Assembly: GCA_031002005.1 (NCBI GenBank) | Contig: CM061921.1 | Location: 127,998,597 to 128,062,596, forward strand | Source of the DNA: Vandiemenella viatica | Lineage: Eukaryota > Arthropoda > Insecta > Orthoptera > Morabidae | DNA: 64,000 nucleotides | Reading direction: 5' to 3' | Shown here: positions 22,168-33,126 of the stretch, in pieces | Numbering within the stretch: position 1 is the first letter of the stretch | Layout of the letters: each line of letters starts with the position of its first letter | Notes under the pieces: model-generated | The model's database searches: none | The model's input: only the letters and a program-made list of their open reading frames with translations | What the model was told of the DNA's origin: nothing | Position numbers and translations under genes: made by a program

Positions 22168-22535
22168 TTATGTCAACTTACGACCGACACTTGTTAGAGG
22201 TACGTATTCGACAACCCGATCGTGCAGGATCAGGCAAAATGCAGACATATATGCCGGAAAACACTGCTGTAAAATTCAATACGAATATCTACAGGCTCCG
22301 TTTTAACAGACTAATTATGGTGTGAACAATCAAATACGCCGATAGGTGCAGTTGCGATAAAATCTTTGTGGTTTAGTAGCGGCGAAGGATGACCTCGTTC
22401 GTAGTAAGACTGCTGTAATCTTGCATACATGTCATACAACACTATGTTTCAGTTTTTCTTAAAGTCTAAATTCATATTCTCCTACGGATACGCCACATCA
22501 TTTAGGAACAGTTTGACATTGGCTAGATTGCAGTG
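22168..22535 (-). pseudogene. Polinton major capsid protein, C-terminal part
   Basis: In one frame this reads ANVKLFLNDVAYP, a stop, LYDMYARLQQSYYERGHPSP, LLNHKDFIATAPIGVFDCS and SVKTEPVDIRIEF. After a frame change it ends LHDRVVEYVPLTSVGRKL and a stop at 22168. This is the C-terminal jelly-roll region of the Polinton major capsid (hexon-like) protein. It joins 22775-22893 once the SINE is removed. Two internal stops and one frameshift show it is not functional. Confidence 0.8.
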
Positions 22536-22774
22536 ACCAAGCGTGGTGGTGTTACGGTTAGCGTTCTGGCCTCGCATTCGGGAGGACGGCGGTTCGAATC
22601 CCCGTCCGGGCATCCAGATTTGGGTTTTCCATGGTTTCCCAAATCACTCCAGGCAAATGCCGGGAATCTTCCTTCAAAAGGCCATGCCCGAATTCCTTTC
22701 CATTCCTTGCCCCCCATCCTTCCCCGTCTATAAAGACCTCGCTGTTAAGAGACGTTAACCAGTTAAAAAAAAAA
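22536..22774 (+). mobile_element. tRNA-derived SINE inserted in the Polinton capsid gene
   Basis: It has the same structure as the SINE at 231-466 but lies on the plus strand: GTGGTGGTGTTACGGTTAGC head, B box GGTTCGAATCC, shared body, and tail agttaaaaaaaaaa. The 12-bp target duplication tagattgcagtg lies at 22524-22535 and 22775-22786. Removing the SINE and one repeat restores a continuous capsid frame. Confidence 0.95.
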
Positions 22775-22893
22775 TAGATTGCAGTGGTCAAATACGGCGA
22801 CACTTAATTCCTCATTGCCTTTCCTGTTTGTTTGAAATCCCAGAACCACGATCCTAGATTTCCCCAGTTGCGTTGATGTTTTCAAAGACCAAA
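22775..22893 (-). pseudogene. Polinton major capsid protein, middle part
   Basis: Minus-strand translation gives KTSTQLGKSRIVVLGFQTN, then a segment ending VFDHCNL at the SINE junction. The right edge is the 10-bp duplication aaagaccaaa (22884-22893) made by the R1-like LINE. The other capsid parts lie at 27429 and beyond and at 22168-22535. Confidence 0.8.
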
Positions 22894-22951
22894 GGAAAGG
22901 ATTGTCCCACGTATCAACTGCTATTGCAACGCCTAGTTAACAGAATAGATT

Positions 22952-23731
22952 ATGGCTAGTCTACAATCCAGTTGCAGGATAGATCAAGAAATGATGGAGA
23001 ATATAGCAGATCTGATATACAGAGCAGTTGAAATAGCAGTTGGAAAAGTGGGAATGAAAAATCAAAAGAAGAGAGGCAACCCCCCATCTCGTAGACGAAG
23101 AAATGCTGCAAGAGCCGAAACATTTAGGAAGAAGAAGGCGATGGAAATGCAGAAAATGATGGTAAGCGCCGGCGTGCAAACAGATCGGCAGCTGTTAATA
23201 GACGAGCAAATAGACGAAATTTCCTCCACCTCTGACTCGTATTATTGCCAGCGTTTTGTTAGAGGCGGTGGGCTCGGATATTCAAAAGAAAATGAATATC
23301 ATCTTCGCAAACCAAGTATGCGTACCAACCAAATAAAACACCCGAACTTTGTGAAAAGTCAACCGAATGCCATTACTGCAGATCCAGCGGTATTGTACGC
23401 CGATTTTGAGGATACACTTCGGCTAACTAGACTCGAAGAAGTGCATACACTTACACTTGCCCTCCGACATTTGACAAGAGTCCTCCATCCTGGCGGTAAA
23501 AACATAACGTTCCCGCAACCTTCGGCAATCGACAGAATACAACTGAGGTCACTAAATTTTCCAACAGATCCATCTCAGCTCCTGACACTAGTTCACAAGA
23601 TTTTTGAGAGAAGAGGAGAAATATTTGATCCTGAGGAAACATACAAGCAGTTTGTCATGACCCATGGACGCATTCTGCTAGATACAAGACTACCCTGGCC
23701 CCAGTGCAATGTGCACACAAGACACCCGTAA
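22952..23731 (+). CDS. LINE ORF1 protein (R1-like element), 259 codons
   Basis: An intact frame opens with ATG 58 bp into the element and ends in TAA at 23729-23731, 5 nt before the ORF2 ATG. The N-terminal third is basic (KNQKKRGNPPSRRRRNAARA), with a predicted helical stretch FRKKKAMEMQKMM. The C-terminal half contains LRLTRLEEVHTLTLALRHL. Unlike typical R1/Jockey-group ORF1 proteins, no CCHC zinc knuckles are visible, so nucleic-acid binding would rest on the basic region. The role as RNP protein is inferred from position only. Confidence 0.75.
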   Translation: MASLQSSCRIDQEMMENIADLIYRAVEIAVGKVGMKNQKKRGNPPSRRRRNAARAETFRKKKAMEMQKMMVSAGVQTDRQLLIDEQIDEISSTSDSYYCQRFVRGGGLGYSKENEYHLRKPSMRTNQIKHPNFVKSQPNAITADPAVLYADFEDTLRLTRLEEVHTLTLALRHLTRVLHPGGKNITFPQPSAIDRIQLRSLNFPTDPSQLLTLVHKIFERRGEIFDPEETYKQFVMTHGRILLDTRLPWPQCNVHTRHP

Positions 23732-23736
23732 ATTCT

Positions 23737-26700
23737 ATGTTAAAAGTTACTCAGCTGAATACTAAAGGAAACGCCATGGTTCTACATGAAATCAGAAAGG
23801 TGGCTGAGGAATTGAGATCAGATATTATTTGTCTACAAGAACCGTACTCCTGGCAAAGCAAAATCCCGCACATGCCTGTAACATCACGAATAATCACAGA
23901 GGGCAATAACCCAATGGCAGCAATAATCGTTTTAAATAAACAGATAACAGTTACAAAAATTACGCAGTTATGTGATGAACACACAGTATGTGCTGAGATA
24001 GGAGCAGCATGGGGAAGCTTCATAATGGTAAGCATGTATTTCCAGTACAGTGACGAGATCTTCCCATACTTAGATAGAATACGGCAGATAGATGCAGCTC
24101 TGGGAAATTATCCACTAGTTATTGCAGCGGACGTCAATGCAAAGTCTGCTCTTTGGCACAGCAAGAAGACTGACAGGAGAGGGCAACTTCTAGAAGAACT
24201 GTTAAGCGAATTGGGTCTAGAGGTTAGAAACCAAGCACATAATCCTCCTACTTTCTGTAACAGTGTTGGCGCAAGAACAAATATCGACGTAACAATTACA
24301 AACATTCATGCGGGGAATTTGCTTTGGGGTTGGAGAGTGCTTGACAACATGACAACAAGTGATCACAATTTGATTGTCTTTGAACTGGGCAGAATGCAGA
24401 CAGAAGAAAACAGTGGCAACAGAAACATTAAAACAGTATATAACATCAAGAAAGCTGCATGGGGAAAATTAAGGAATGTGTTCATTCCACCGGATTTGCC
24501 AGAAAACCACTTCGATGTAGACAAAGCCGCAAGAGAGCTGACAACTGCAATACAAAGTGCCATGAAACGGGCGATACCACTAAAAAAGATAGTAGATCCC
24601 ACTGACAAAATATGGACAGAAAAACTTAAAAAACTACGACTAAACATGAGAAGAGCTAGGAGAATGTATCAACAAAGCATGGTGGCAGCAGATAGAAGTT
24701 TCCTCCTTGAAAACTACAGGCAGAAGAGGCAGATTTTCAAAGACGCGATGAGAGAGACAAAACAAAAATGCTGGGAAGTCTTTGTGAGGGAAAACCTCAT
24801 GAACAATCCATGGGGTATTCCTTACAAAATAGCTGCAGGTAAAATCAGGCCTCCCACAATATTATCCACAGTAAAAAGAACAGATGGACGATTAACCACG
24901 AATTGGAGAGACTCAGCGGAGGAGTTATTAAAAGTTTTGCTTCCTGATGACAACCCGGAAGAAGAAACAGTAGAACAAGCTACACTACGAAGGAACATGT
25001 GGCAGCCCTGCTGGAGTCAAGAGGAAGGAAATAATATTACACCCGAAGAAGTAATAACTGCGATAAACAAAATGAAAAAAGGAAAGGCTCCCGGTCCAGA
25101 TGGAATTCCAGCCGAGGTCCTGCAGGAGTTAATCATAAAATTAACCCCCGTCCTATGCAGGCTCCTGAACGAATGTCTATATCAGGGTAGAGTTCCGGGA
25201 ATATGGAAGAAAAGCGAGGTGGTAATTCTGAAGAAAGGAGACGACAAGGATCCTCTACAACCGAAATCATACCGGCCGATTTGTTTATTGAATGTGCTTG
25301 GCAAAGTTCAAGAGAAGATTCTATGCAAAAAATTACAAAGCCACCGGGAGGTTCAGGGAATGAATCCTAGTCAATATGGATTTAGAACCGGGAAGTCGAC
25401 AGAGGATGCCATAAATCGGTCGATGGAAATAATTTGTAGCAGTACAAAAAACTACGTAGTAGGCTTATTTATTGATATTTCGGGAGCCTTCGACAATTTA
25501 TGGTGGCCCGCTCTGTTTGAACGGCTGAGGGAGATTGGTTGTCCAAGAAGATTATTTTACACCTTCAGGGACTATTGCAGATTTAGAACTGCTTCCTTGA
25601 GATGCCAGAACTCGTTCATCACGAAGATACTTACTAAAGGATGCCCGCAAGGTTCCGTTTGCGGTCCCATATTCTGGGATATAGGGATGGAACCAGTGAT
25701 TGAACTATTACAAAGAATACCTGAACTTCTAGGTCTAATAGCTTTTGCTGATGACATTTTACTACTCGTGGAAGGAGCAACAAGAGCAGAAATTGAGTAC
25801 AATAGTAATCTAGTACTTAACTGCCTTAGCCAATGGTGCAGTAAAGTCAAACTGAGTTTAGCACCACATAAAACAACATTTATGTTGCTCAAGGGCAAGC
25901 TGACTCGAAAACCAACTATAAGAATCGACGGTAAATCAATTCGTAGAAACCCAGTGTGCAGGTACTTAGGCATTCAATTGGATGAACGTTTAAACTTCGA
26001 ATCCCACTTAGAGATGACAATAGCAAGAGCAGTGGCAGGTCATGAATAAAATCATTAATATTGGCCAACGAAAATTTACTGTTCCAGTCCAAACAATAAG
26101 ACTATACCATGACGCAATTTTATCCTCTTTAGTGGGCTACTCAGCAAGTGTGTGGGCAAAGCATCTAAGAAAAGTAAAACTAAAACAGCGAGTCAGACGT
26201 GTCCAACGAGGAATACTTTTAAGATTGACAGGAGCGTACAGAACCGTGGCAACAAATTCATTAACCGTTGCCATTGGTGTATGGCCACTGGACCTTGAAG
26301 TAAGGAAACGGGGTGCCATATACTGGCTCAGAAAAGGGAAACAAGATAAGGTAGCAGAAATTGTAGGCAGCGAAGTAACATCGGAGACGCACATTCGGAA
26401 GCTTCTATTGGCGGAATGGCAACAAGAATGGAACAACAGTGAAACAGGTCGAAGAGCATACGATATGTTCCCATCCGTAGAGGAGAGGCTAAAGTTGAAG
26501 TACCTTCAACCCTCTCCCGGATTGGTACACTACATTACAGGTCACGGGCCATACAATAGCTGGCTCCGAAGTCGAAATATTGTGGACTCGGACAGGTGCG
26601 AATGTGGTGAAGAGAGTACGCCGGAGCACGTGGTATGGGAGTGTGAAATAACAGCCAGTTTGAGAGAACACCAACAAGCTCGGCTGCAAGGTAGGAGCAT

Positions 26701-26860
26701 ATTTGACATTCTGCGCGACGAAAGTTTGTGGCATTTGCTGGACGAGGCAGCTGATCTAGCCTCAAAATTTTGGAAGGAGAAATTTATAAAAAGGAAAAAT
26801 GCCGAGCGAAATCAAAGGCCACAGATAGCAGAAGAGGAGAACCCAATTACACCGGATTGA
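23737..26860 (+). pseudogene. LINE ORF2 (R1-like): endonuclease, reverse transcriptase, C-terminal zinc motif; one frameshift
   Basis: The ATG at 23737 starts an EEP endonuclease (IICLQEPYSWQSK near residue 37, VIAADVNAKSALWHS near 128, TSDHNLIVFEL near 207). RT blocks follow: APGPDGIPAEVLQ (~450), FIDISGAFDNLWWP, GCPQGSVCGPIFWD and catalytic AFADDILLLV (~670). The frame breaks near 26038 at gcaggtcatg, where one extra G separates it from the continuing frame that ends at 26860. Past the break are the thumb and a CECG...H...C zinc-like motif (~954). The sister copy at about 52100 reads through this point, so the lesion is private to this copy or a sequence error. Without it the protein would be 1040 residues. 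Confidence 0.85.
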
Positions 26861-27089
26861 CGGAAGATATCCCACGACAATGAGCAGCATCAATCGTCGG
26901 AGGAACTTCAGTGTGCTCCAGAGAGGCCGTCTTCTGAGCGACAACTGGGGCCGTCTTGGTATTCCAGGAGGTCAACTCTTGATGGCCTGGGCGGCTGACT
27001 TTGCTGCCGGTTCCAGGGGACTCTGCCTTTGGAGCGCACACAACACCAAGAAAAATGAACAATAGTGGACCGAAGTGCGGCTGTGACAA

Positions 27090-27315
27090 TTGGTGGTGGT
27101 AATAGTAGAATTAGTAGTATTAGTAATGGTTTTAGTAGTAGCAGTAGTAATGTTAGCAGTAATATTAGTGACAGTAGTAGTAGATTTAGTAGTGGTGTGG
27201 TACCCATTCTGTTTAATAACAGTAGATGTAGTAGTTATTGGAAATCGAATCAAAATTTTCTTTCATTCATTGTTTATTTGTTAATATGTTTTATATATAT
27301 ATATATATATATAAG
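27090..27315. repeat. TAG/TAA-rich low-complexity tract and (TA)n in the LINE 3' UTR
   Basis: Runs of tagtagtag and taatagtag extend from 27095 to 27240, followed by a TA microsatellite at 27293-27313. The same tract is present in copy 2 (about 50940-51040 on the opposite strand), where a Tc1 element has inserted into it. Confidence 0.8.
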
Positions 27316-27428
27316 ATACAAACATATGTAAATGTAAATGAGTGGAAATAAGGGCCCAGATTAGATACTAGGTGCTGGGCTAAGTTGCATATGGAAAATA
27401 AATAAAATAAAATAAAATAAAGACCAAA

Positions 27429-28093
27429 TTTGAGACTGACTTATAGGAAGCAACGGGTACTCCAACAAAACCCAACTTCTGACACTGATTCGAAGTGGAT
27501 TCCCTCCGTCTACAATCTTCAGTAGCATTAGTTTCTCTCTTTCGCCTATTTGCAAATGAGGCATCACCCATGTGAGTTTACTGATGGTAAATTTACTTTT
27601 CTGAGAATGTTGAATGGCTTATACATATGAATTTGTATCGTCCCTAGACCTAGTATCAGTTCTTGTTTTATATTTTCAAGTATCCTTTTAAGTCTTCTCA
27701 AAAACCCAAGAGCATACTCAAAGATAAACATGTATCAAAGTAACCATTTCAAAGATCGCGTTGTCCCCATCCTGCAGTGTTCAGCACACCAGTTTGTTGA
27801 GAATCAGCAGAAATAAGCGTTTTCAATGTACTTGTGACACCAACGTTACTATTTCGGTTAATTTCTGCTAGATTAACTTCGTACCGAATTTCCTCAAACA
27901 GAAACGCGAATGCATTAAATGTGACAATTGAATTTGTAGCTCCTGACTCATATGATTTGATTAATCTTCCACTATATACACTTTTGCATCGCAATTTATA
28001 TGTATCTTGCTTCTGAATAGGTATCCGAATTTCATCATTGTTAGTAAATGTGACTGGCGTATGCGGCTGATGACTCAAATATTGTTTGCGTAA
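27429..28093 (-). pseudogene. Polinton major capsid protein, N-terminal part with internal deletion
   Basis: The minus strand opens with HQPHTPVTFTNNDEIRIPI, then VTFNAFAFLFEEIRYEVNLA and NVGVTSTLK, the N-terminal jelly-roll of the Polinton capsid protein. After GVLNTAGWG (about 27760) it jumps to a later part of the protein: a LENIKQELIL segment, HLQIGEREKLMLLKIVD and SWVLLEYPLLPISQSQIW at the LINE junction. The middle of the gene is therefore deleted and the frame shifts. No ATG is visible at the start. Confidence 0.8.
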
Positions 28094-28193
28094 TATCTAG
28101 CTATGTGGACCGCCAACCTCCAATAGAAGAAGACGAGTTAAGAACAAGTACATCTAGTCGTTAAATTCCACACTGGGAGTTATGTCAAGCGCC

Positions 28194-28325
28194 TCATCCA
28201 TCTTTTTTAACGGTATAGCCTAACGACTGTAGGAAGAGCACGTTCTCAGGTGTTAATCGTTTCACTGTTGGTTCACGACTGACAACATTGTGAGGTTGGC
28301 GCTTCTTGTTATAACGAGCGCCCAT
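28194..28325 (-). CDS. Intact 43-codon Polinton accessory ORF
   Basis: ATG at 28323-28325 to TGA at 28194-28196. The product begins MGARYNKKRQPHNVV and ends LFLQSLGYTVKKDG. It is strongly basic. The LTPEN..FLQSLG tail resembles a short ORF I recall next to the capsid gene in other Polintons. It sits 16 nt after the stop of the penton-like gene and upstream of the capsid gene, all on the minus strand, as in a compact viral late cluster. It is the only element gene here that is undamaged; at this length that may be chance. Confidence 0.6.
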   Translation of the reverse strand: MGARYNKKRQPHNVVSREPTVKRLTPENVLFLQSLGYTVKKDG

Positions 28326-28340
28326 TCTTTATATGTAGCC

Positions 28341-28984
28341 TCAGAGCAATAGTTTCTCGTCATCAACTAGATCATCATCCTGATCGACAACTCTAATGTT
28401 GATGTTGCTGAGAGTTTTCACTGTGATGGGCAGATAGATGACGTTAGCGGGTAATTCTACAATCTTGTACCCTGGAGGCACTGTTGGAAAAATTCGTGTA
28501 TAGTACGCCCCAGCCTATCGTTAACGTAATTTTCTGTGCATCTGATGCACTCTGTTCGCATTGCATTAACTTTGAATATCTGCACAGTATAGTCTGAGAT
28601 ATGAAATCCAGGATTTAACGCACATTTCGGAAATCAGAGCAGAGATCCAATTGAGATTGGTTTAGCAAGATCTATTTTCACAGGTGTGTGTATCTTACAC
28701 GTGAGTAAATTGCTATTTGCTCTAATTACTAGCTTGTCGTTTTTGGTGTGCCTAACCAAATAATTCGCCAAATCATCAATATCATAAGATCCTGTGGTTA
28801 TATCAGTTACCTTATTCTTCGAGTAATATAATTTACAATTTGATTTATCTATATTCAGAATAGAATTGTAAGTCCGAAAGTCAACTAAGCCGATCGTGTA
28901 ATCACCTTGGCTCAAATCTATCGGTGGGATGTAATCAAAGCCCAAGACTGAACTGTTTCCTGACAAGCAGTGTGTCACAGACAT
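28341..28984 (-). pseudogene. Polinton penton/minor-capsid-like protein
   Basis: ATG at 28982-28984. The frame reads IPPIDLSQGDYTIGLVDFRT, YNSILNIDKSNCKLYYSKNK, TGSYDIDDLANYLV and IDLAKPISIGSLL. After frameshifts it ends in a PPGYKIVELPANVIYLP segment and an Asp-rich tail to the stop at 28341. This matches the conserved Polinton virion protein generally taken to be the penton/minor capsid protein; the assignment to penton is from memory and less certain than membership of the element. It starts 9 nt after the protease stop. Confidence 0.7.
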
Positions 28985-28992
28985 GTGTTATC

Positions 28993-29308
28993 CTATTCAA
29001 GGTTCGTTGATGACTGATGTAATACATTTTCATACATGAATTTTAAACACAAATGCCCGCATATTTGTGTACCAAATTTCTGGTGTTGTTGCATATTGTA
29101 TAGTATTCTGTTCCCAGCAAAGTATTGCTGCAATTCCAACGGAGGGGTAAGTCACCGAAACTGTCGAAGTCTTTAACTACACCATCTTTGTACTTGATGT
29201 AAGCAACCCAATGTGTTCCAGCATTTTCAACACTGTCCAAGTTCACGATTCCCCATTCACGTTCACGAAATTTTTGGGGTTAATGCATCACACATGAAAA
29301 CGCCACGA
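28993..29308 (-). pseudogene. Polinton adenain-type cysteine protease, catalytic C-terminal part
   Basis: The minus strand shows MNLDSVENAGTHWVAYIKYK with the catalytic His of the THW motif, then VKDFDSFGDLP with the Asp. In a shifted frame it ends QKFGTQICGHLCLKFM, where ICGHLC carries the catalytic Cys, and stops at 28993. His, Asp and Cys are all preserved but sit in different frames. Adenain-like proteases mature capsids in adenoviruses and Polintons. The N-terminal residues are on the far side of a 4-kb nested insertion (33342-33374). Confidence 0.85.
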
Positions 29309-29402
29309 CCGAGTATGGTGGTGTAACGGTTAGCGTACTGGCCTCGCAATCGGGAGGACGGCGGTTTGAATCCCCGTCCGGGCATCCAGATTTGGCATGG
29401 TT
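29309..29402 (+). mobile_element. SINE copy 3, 5' half
   Basis: The head GTGGTGTAACGGTTAGCG and B-box-like GGTTTGAATCC are followed by the first body bases to catggtttc, where CR1 copy B interrupts. The 7-bp target duplication gccacga lies at 29302-29308 and recurs at 33342-33348. Confidence 0.9.
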
Positions 29403-29469
29403 TCTATATCTACATATATACTCTGCAACTCACAAAATTGTGGGTGGCAGAGGGTGCTCAGCACCAAAG

Positions 29470-31182
29470 CTAATCTCTTTGCTGTGCATTCCAATCCCTA
29501 ATGGTACGAGGGAAAAAAGAATTCATATAAGAATCAGTCCGGCACCTTATTTCTCTAAATTTATCTTTCCTGTCCTTCCGACTCAAATAGGTTGGTGGAA
29601 GAAGTATTTCACTACACTCATAAGTGAAAGTGGGAGTACGCATGTTTATCAATAAGTTTAAACTAAACGAGTGTCGTCTATCTACCAGGGACTCCCAGAC
29701 TAGTCTACTAATCAGTTCTGTGACGCTTTCATAAGGACTGTAGCAAGCGGTTACGAATCGAGCGGCTCTTCTCTGTACTTTCTCTATACTTTCGATAAAC
29801 CCCTTACGAAACAGGGCCCAAATGGCACAACAATAATCCAAATGTGGACGCACAAGACATTTGTACGCTATCTCCTTTGTTTGTTCATTACAATTTTTCA
29901 AGATCCGACCTATGAATCGCAGCCTAGAATTTGCTCTACCTTCTAACTAATTAATGTGTATATCCCATTTCATGTTCCTTTGTACTGTTAATCCCAAATA
30001 TTTCATAGAATTGACCATATCAATAACCGTATTGTTTAACTCGTATTTCTGAACAATTGGATTCTTTTTGCTAGTTATGCTCATTGCCTTGCAGTTTTTA
30101 CAATTTATAGTAAGTTACCACTCAGCTCACGAAGCCAAAATAACATCCAGATCACGCTGAATTTCTAAGCAATCGGCCAAATTTCTTACTTCCCTATAAA
30201 TAACCGCATCATCAGCAAACAATCTAAAAACGCTTTTCATTTTGTCTCTGAGATCGTTTATAAAAATTATGAAAAGAAGTGGTCCTATTACACTTCCTTG
30301 AGGTACACCCGATGTAACCTCTGGATTAGAAGAACTTTCTCCTTCAACGACAACATACTGCGACCTACCAGTTAGAAAATCCTTTATCATGCACAAAGCT
30401 GATCCGATATACCGTACGCTCGTAGCTTCGCTAAAAGGCGGTTGTGTGGCACAGAGCCAAAGGCTTTCAAGAAATCTAAAAAACTTGCATCTACTTGTGA
30501 AAATACATCAATAACTAACATTAAGTCGTGTGTAAATAGGCCAGCTGTGTTTCACATGATGTTTTCTTCCGAAATCCGTGTTTATTTGTTGTAAGCAAAT
30601 TATTATCATCTAGAAAATTCATAATGTTCGAGCATATAATATGTCCATAACTCTACTACAAACAGATGTTATAGATATATGACGATAGTTTCCAGGATCA
30701 CTTCGATCACCTTTTTTGAAAATCGGAGTTACTTGCGCGATTTTAAAGTTTGAAGGTACTTTTCGCTCTTCTAATGATTTACTGAATATATCAGACAGAA
30801 ATGGCCCGATATCCCCCGCATACTCTGAAAATACTTTTACTCGAATTCCATCCGGGCCCGGTGCTTTCCCCCACTTCAGGAGCTCTAATTGCTTAATGAT
30901 ACCTGCAGTATCTATTCGTAATGATTCCATCACCGACTCGCCACGTCGTGGGAACACGGGAATACTATCCTTATGTTCATTTGTAAATGAATTATTGAAT
31001 ACAGTATTTAGTATGTTAGCTTTATCGCGGCTTTCATTACCCTCTGAACCTTCACGAATTAGTGCTGTAATATTGCTGTTGGTACAATTAATTTTTCGTA
31101 CATACGACCAAAATTTCTTTGGGTTTTCTGTGAGACTCTTAGAAAGAGAGTTGGAGTGAAAATCGTTAAAGGCCTCGCACAT
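29470..31182 (-). pseudogene. CR1 copy B reverse transcriptase
   Basis: Blocks on the minus strand are KWGKAPGPDGIRVKVFSE, QVTPIFKKGDRSDPGNYR, TSGVPQGSVIGPLLFIIFIN, the catalytic LFADDAVIYRE, LVRPHLDYCCAIWALF and the end FFPRTIRDWNAQQ. The FADD box is intact. At least four frame breaks lie between the pieces (about 30610, 30400-30540, 30120, 29950). Confidence 0.85.
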
Positions 31183-31211
31183 TAGATTCTTATTACGTCC
31201 TCTTAACTCAG

Positions 31212-32287
31212 CTAAGGTTTCAAAATCGCTGCGACACCCCTTCCTTCTTGAGCGTGCGCGTATTTTCCTTTGTTTTTAAGTAATCTTTTGACTTCGCATG
31301 TGTACCACGGTGGATCATTCTCCCCCTTTATTGTCCGCTTCGGTATATGTATTTCTATGCCTTCCCTGACTATATGTATAAATCGATGCCACGTCTCTTC
31401 AACGGTGTCCTTTGTTGACTTGAAGTTATTGTAATTATTCCTCAGGCAGGTTCTAAAACACTTCTTTGAGGCCTTACTGAATCTGTATACAATCCGCCCT
31501 TTTTTCCTATTTCGCTTGGTCATTAATTTGATAGTCGCATATACCGCTTTGTGATCGCTTATTCCTGTGGTCGTTGAAATATCGATGAATAATTCTGGCC
31601 TGTTGGTAACCAGCAAGTCAAAAATGTTTTCGCTACCGTTATGACAACACGTTGGTTCATTAACTAGCTGCTCGAGATGATTATCTGCCAACAACTCGAG
31701 AATTACTTCAGAAGCTGCCTTATCCCTGCTACCTGTGATGTGAACGTAATTACGCCAGTGAATATAAGGCAGATTGAAGTCTCCTCCTAGAATCATAGCA
31801 TGATCCTTAAAACGGATAGCTATCCTATTTACATTATTTCTTAACTCCTCGACGATAGCTATGTCGGAATCGGGTGGACGGTAGAAGGCGCCTATGATGA
31901 GTTTTGACCCAGCAACGTTGAGTTTAATACATATGATTTCATAGATCATATCGACGTCTATTTCATTACATAGGAGAAATTTACGCACAGCTATAAATAC
32001 CCCACCTCCTAGAGAACGTAATCTGTCTTTACGAAAAACGTTAATGCTATCTTTAAAAGTTTCGGCGGAACTTATTTCTGGTTTCAGCCAACTTTCTGTA
32101 CCGATAACGATATCCGCGTCTGTACTACAAATAACGCTTTAAAGTTCCGGTTGTTTGTTACAAACGCTTCTACAGTTAATTACGAAAACTTTGAACTGTC
32201 GAGATTATTTTACGTTGCTCCTACATTCCGGTGTTGCATCTGATTGGGTTGCCCATAACTGTATTTCGTATTTCGGGTCTTCCTCCC
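31212..32287 (-). pseudogene. CR1 copy B apurinic-type endonuclease
   Basis: The open frame from 31988 reads LIIGAFYRPPDSDIAIV, MILGGDFNLPYIHWRNYV and TTGISDHKAVYATIKL, the GDFN and SDH signatures of the EEP nuclease used in target-primed reverse transcription. The part upstream of 31988 is the N-terminal nuclease region in other frames. The linker to RT ends in a premature stop. Confidence 0.8.
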
Positions 32288-33126
32288 TCAGCCTAAAAAA
32301 CCACCCAGTGCATTCCACACGGCTCCTGCCACCCGTGTAGCCGATTCACGTGCATAGTGCACACCTGACCTATTAAGGGGAACCCTACAAGACTCGACCC
32401 TATGGCGAAGATCGAGAAATCTGCAGCCAATGTCATCACAGATACGTCGTAGTCTCTGGTTCAGCCGCTCAATACGGCTCTGAACCAGAGGTCCACAATC
32501 AACTCTGTCTACGATGCTACAGATGGTTAGCTCTGCCGATATCTTGCGGCCACTGGCTACAGAGTTCACCCTTTCAGCCAGCCGCCGGAGAAAGAGAGGA
32601 TAACCTCCGACCCAAGGCGACAAGCATCATTGGTGCCGACATGAGCCACAATCTGTAGTTGGCTACACCCCGTCCCTTCTATGGCATCCGGGATGGCCTG
32701 TTCCACATCTCGGATCAGGCCACCCGGAATACACATTGAATGGACGTTAGATTTCTTCCCCGAGTAATCCGCCATTTCCCTAAGGGACTCTAATAACCGC
32801 CTAACATTAGAGTTCCCAACTACCAGAATGCCCTTCTGCGTTTGCTCAGACCTGGCGGGATGAGGGGCCGTCAACTCGCAGGATGACAATTGTGGGACTG
32901 AGTCAGCTTCCGACAATAAATCAAACCGGTTGGACAGACGAAAGAGTTCAGCGGCTTGGCCTTTAAGCCTGGTTGACTGCCCCCGTGTGCGGCTTAGAAG
33001 TTTAGTAGTCATACACCAGTCACCGACAGGTGACCGCGCCACAGCATCCAACACTTCAGCCTGGGTTGCAGGTACGACGTTCAATATGGGTGATAGGCAC
33101 GGATACAACAGTTTCCCCAATATCAC
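32288..33126 (-). pseudogene. CR1 copy B ORF1 with SGNH-type esterase domain
   Basis: The minus strand reads KGILVVGNSNVRRLLESLRE (block I, GNS with the Ser), IPGGLIRDVEQAIPDAIE, and VAHVGTNDACRLGSE (block III, GTND). After a frameshift near 32590 it continues RKISAELTICSIVDRVD and ends with NRSGVHYARESATRV, which supplies the His. This is the SGNH/GDSL esterase ORF1 described for CR1-like elements. Only the one frame break is obvious. Confidence 0.85.

Larger units (their letters stand above)
22894..27418 (+). mobile_element. Full-length R1-like LINE (copy 1) inserted in the Polinton capsid gene
   Basis: The 4525-bp element is flanked by the 10-bp duplication aaagaccaaa at 22884-22893 and 27419-27428. 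It has a 58-bp leader, ORF1, ORF2, a 3' UTR with TAG/TAA-rich low complexity, a (TA)n at 27293-27313, and an AAATA-type tail. ORF2 has one frame-disrupting base. A 5'-truncated sister copy lies at 49296-53727. The full length, clean duplication and near-intact frames point to a young insertion. Confidence 0.9.

Noticed and set aside
22536..22620. tRNA gene suggested by A and B boxes
   Set aside because: The tRNA-like part runs directly into a SINE body and lies between a 12-bp target duplication; the same holds for the copies at 466, 29309 and 47763.
27090..27284. Val/Ser- or Ile/Thr-rich protein genes
   Set aside because: They are translations of a TAG/TAA-rich low-complexity tract in the LINE 3' UTR, open in several frames at once.
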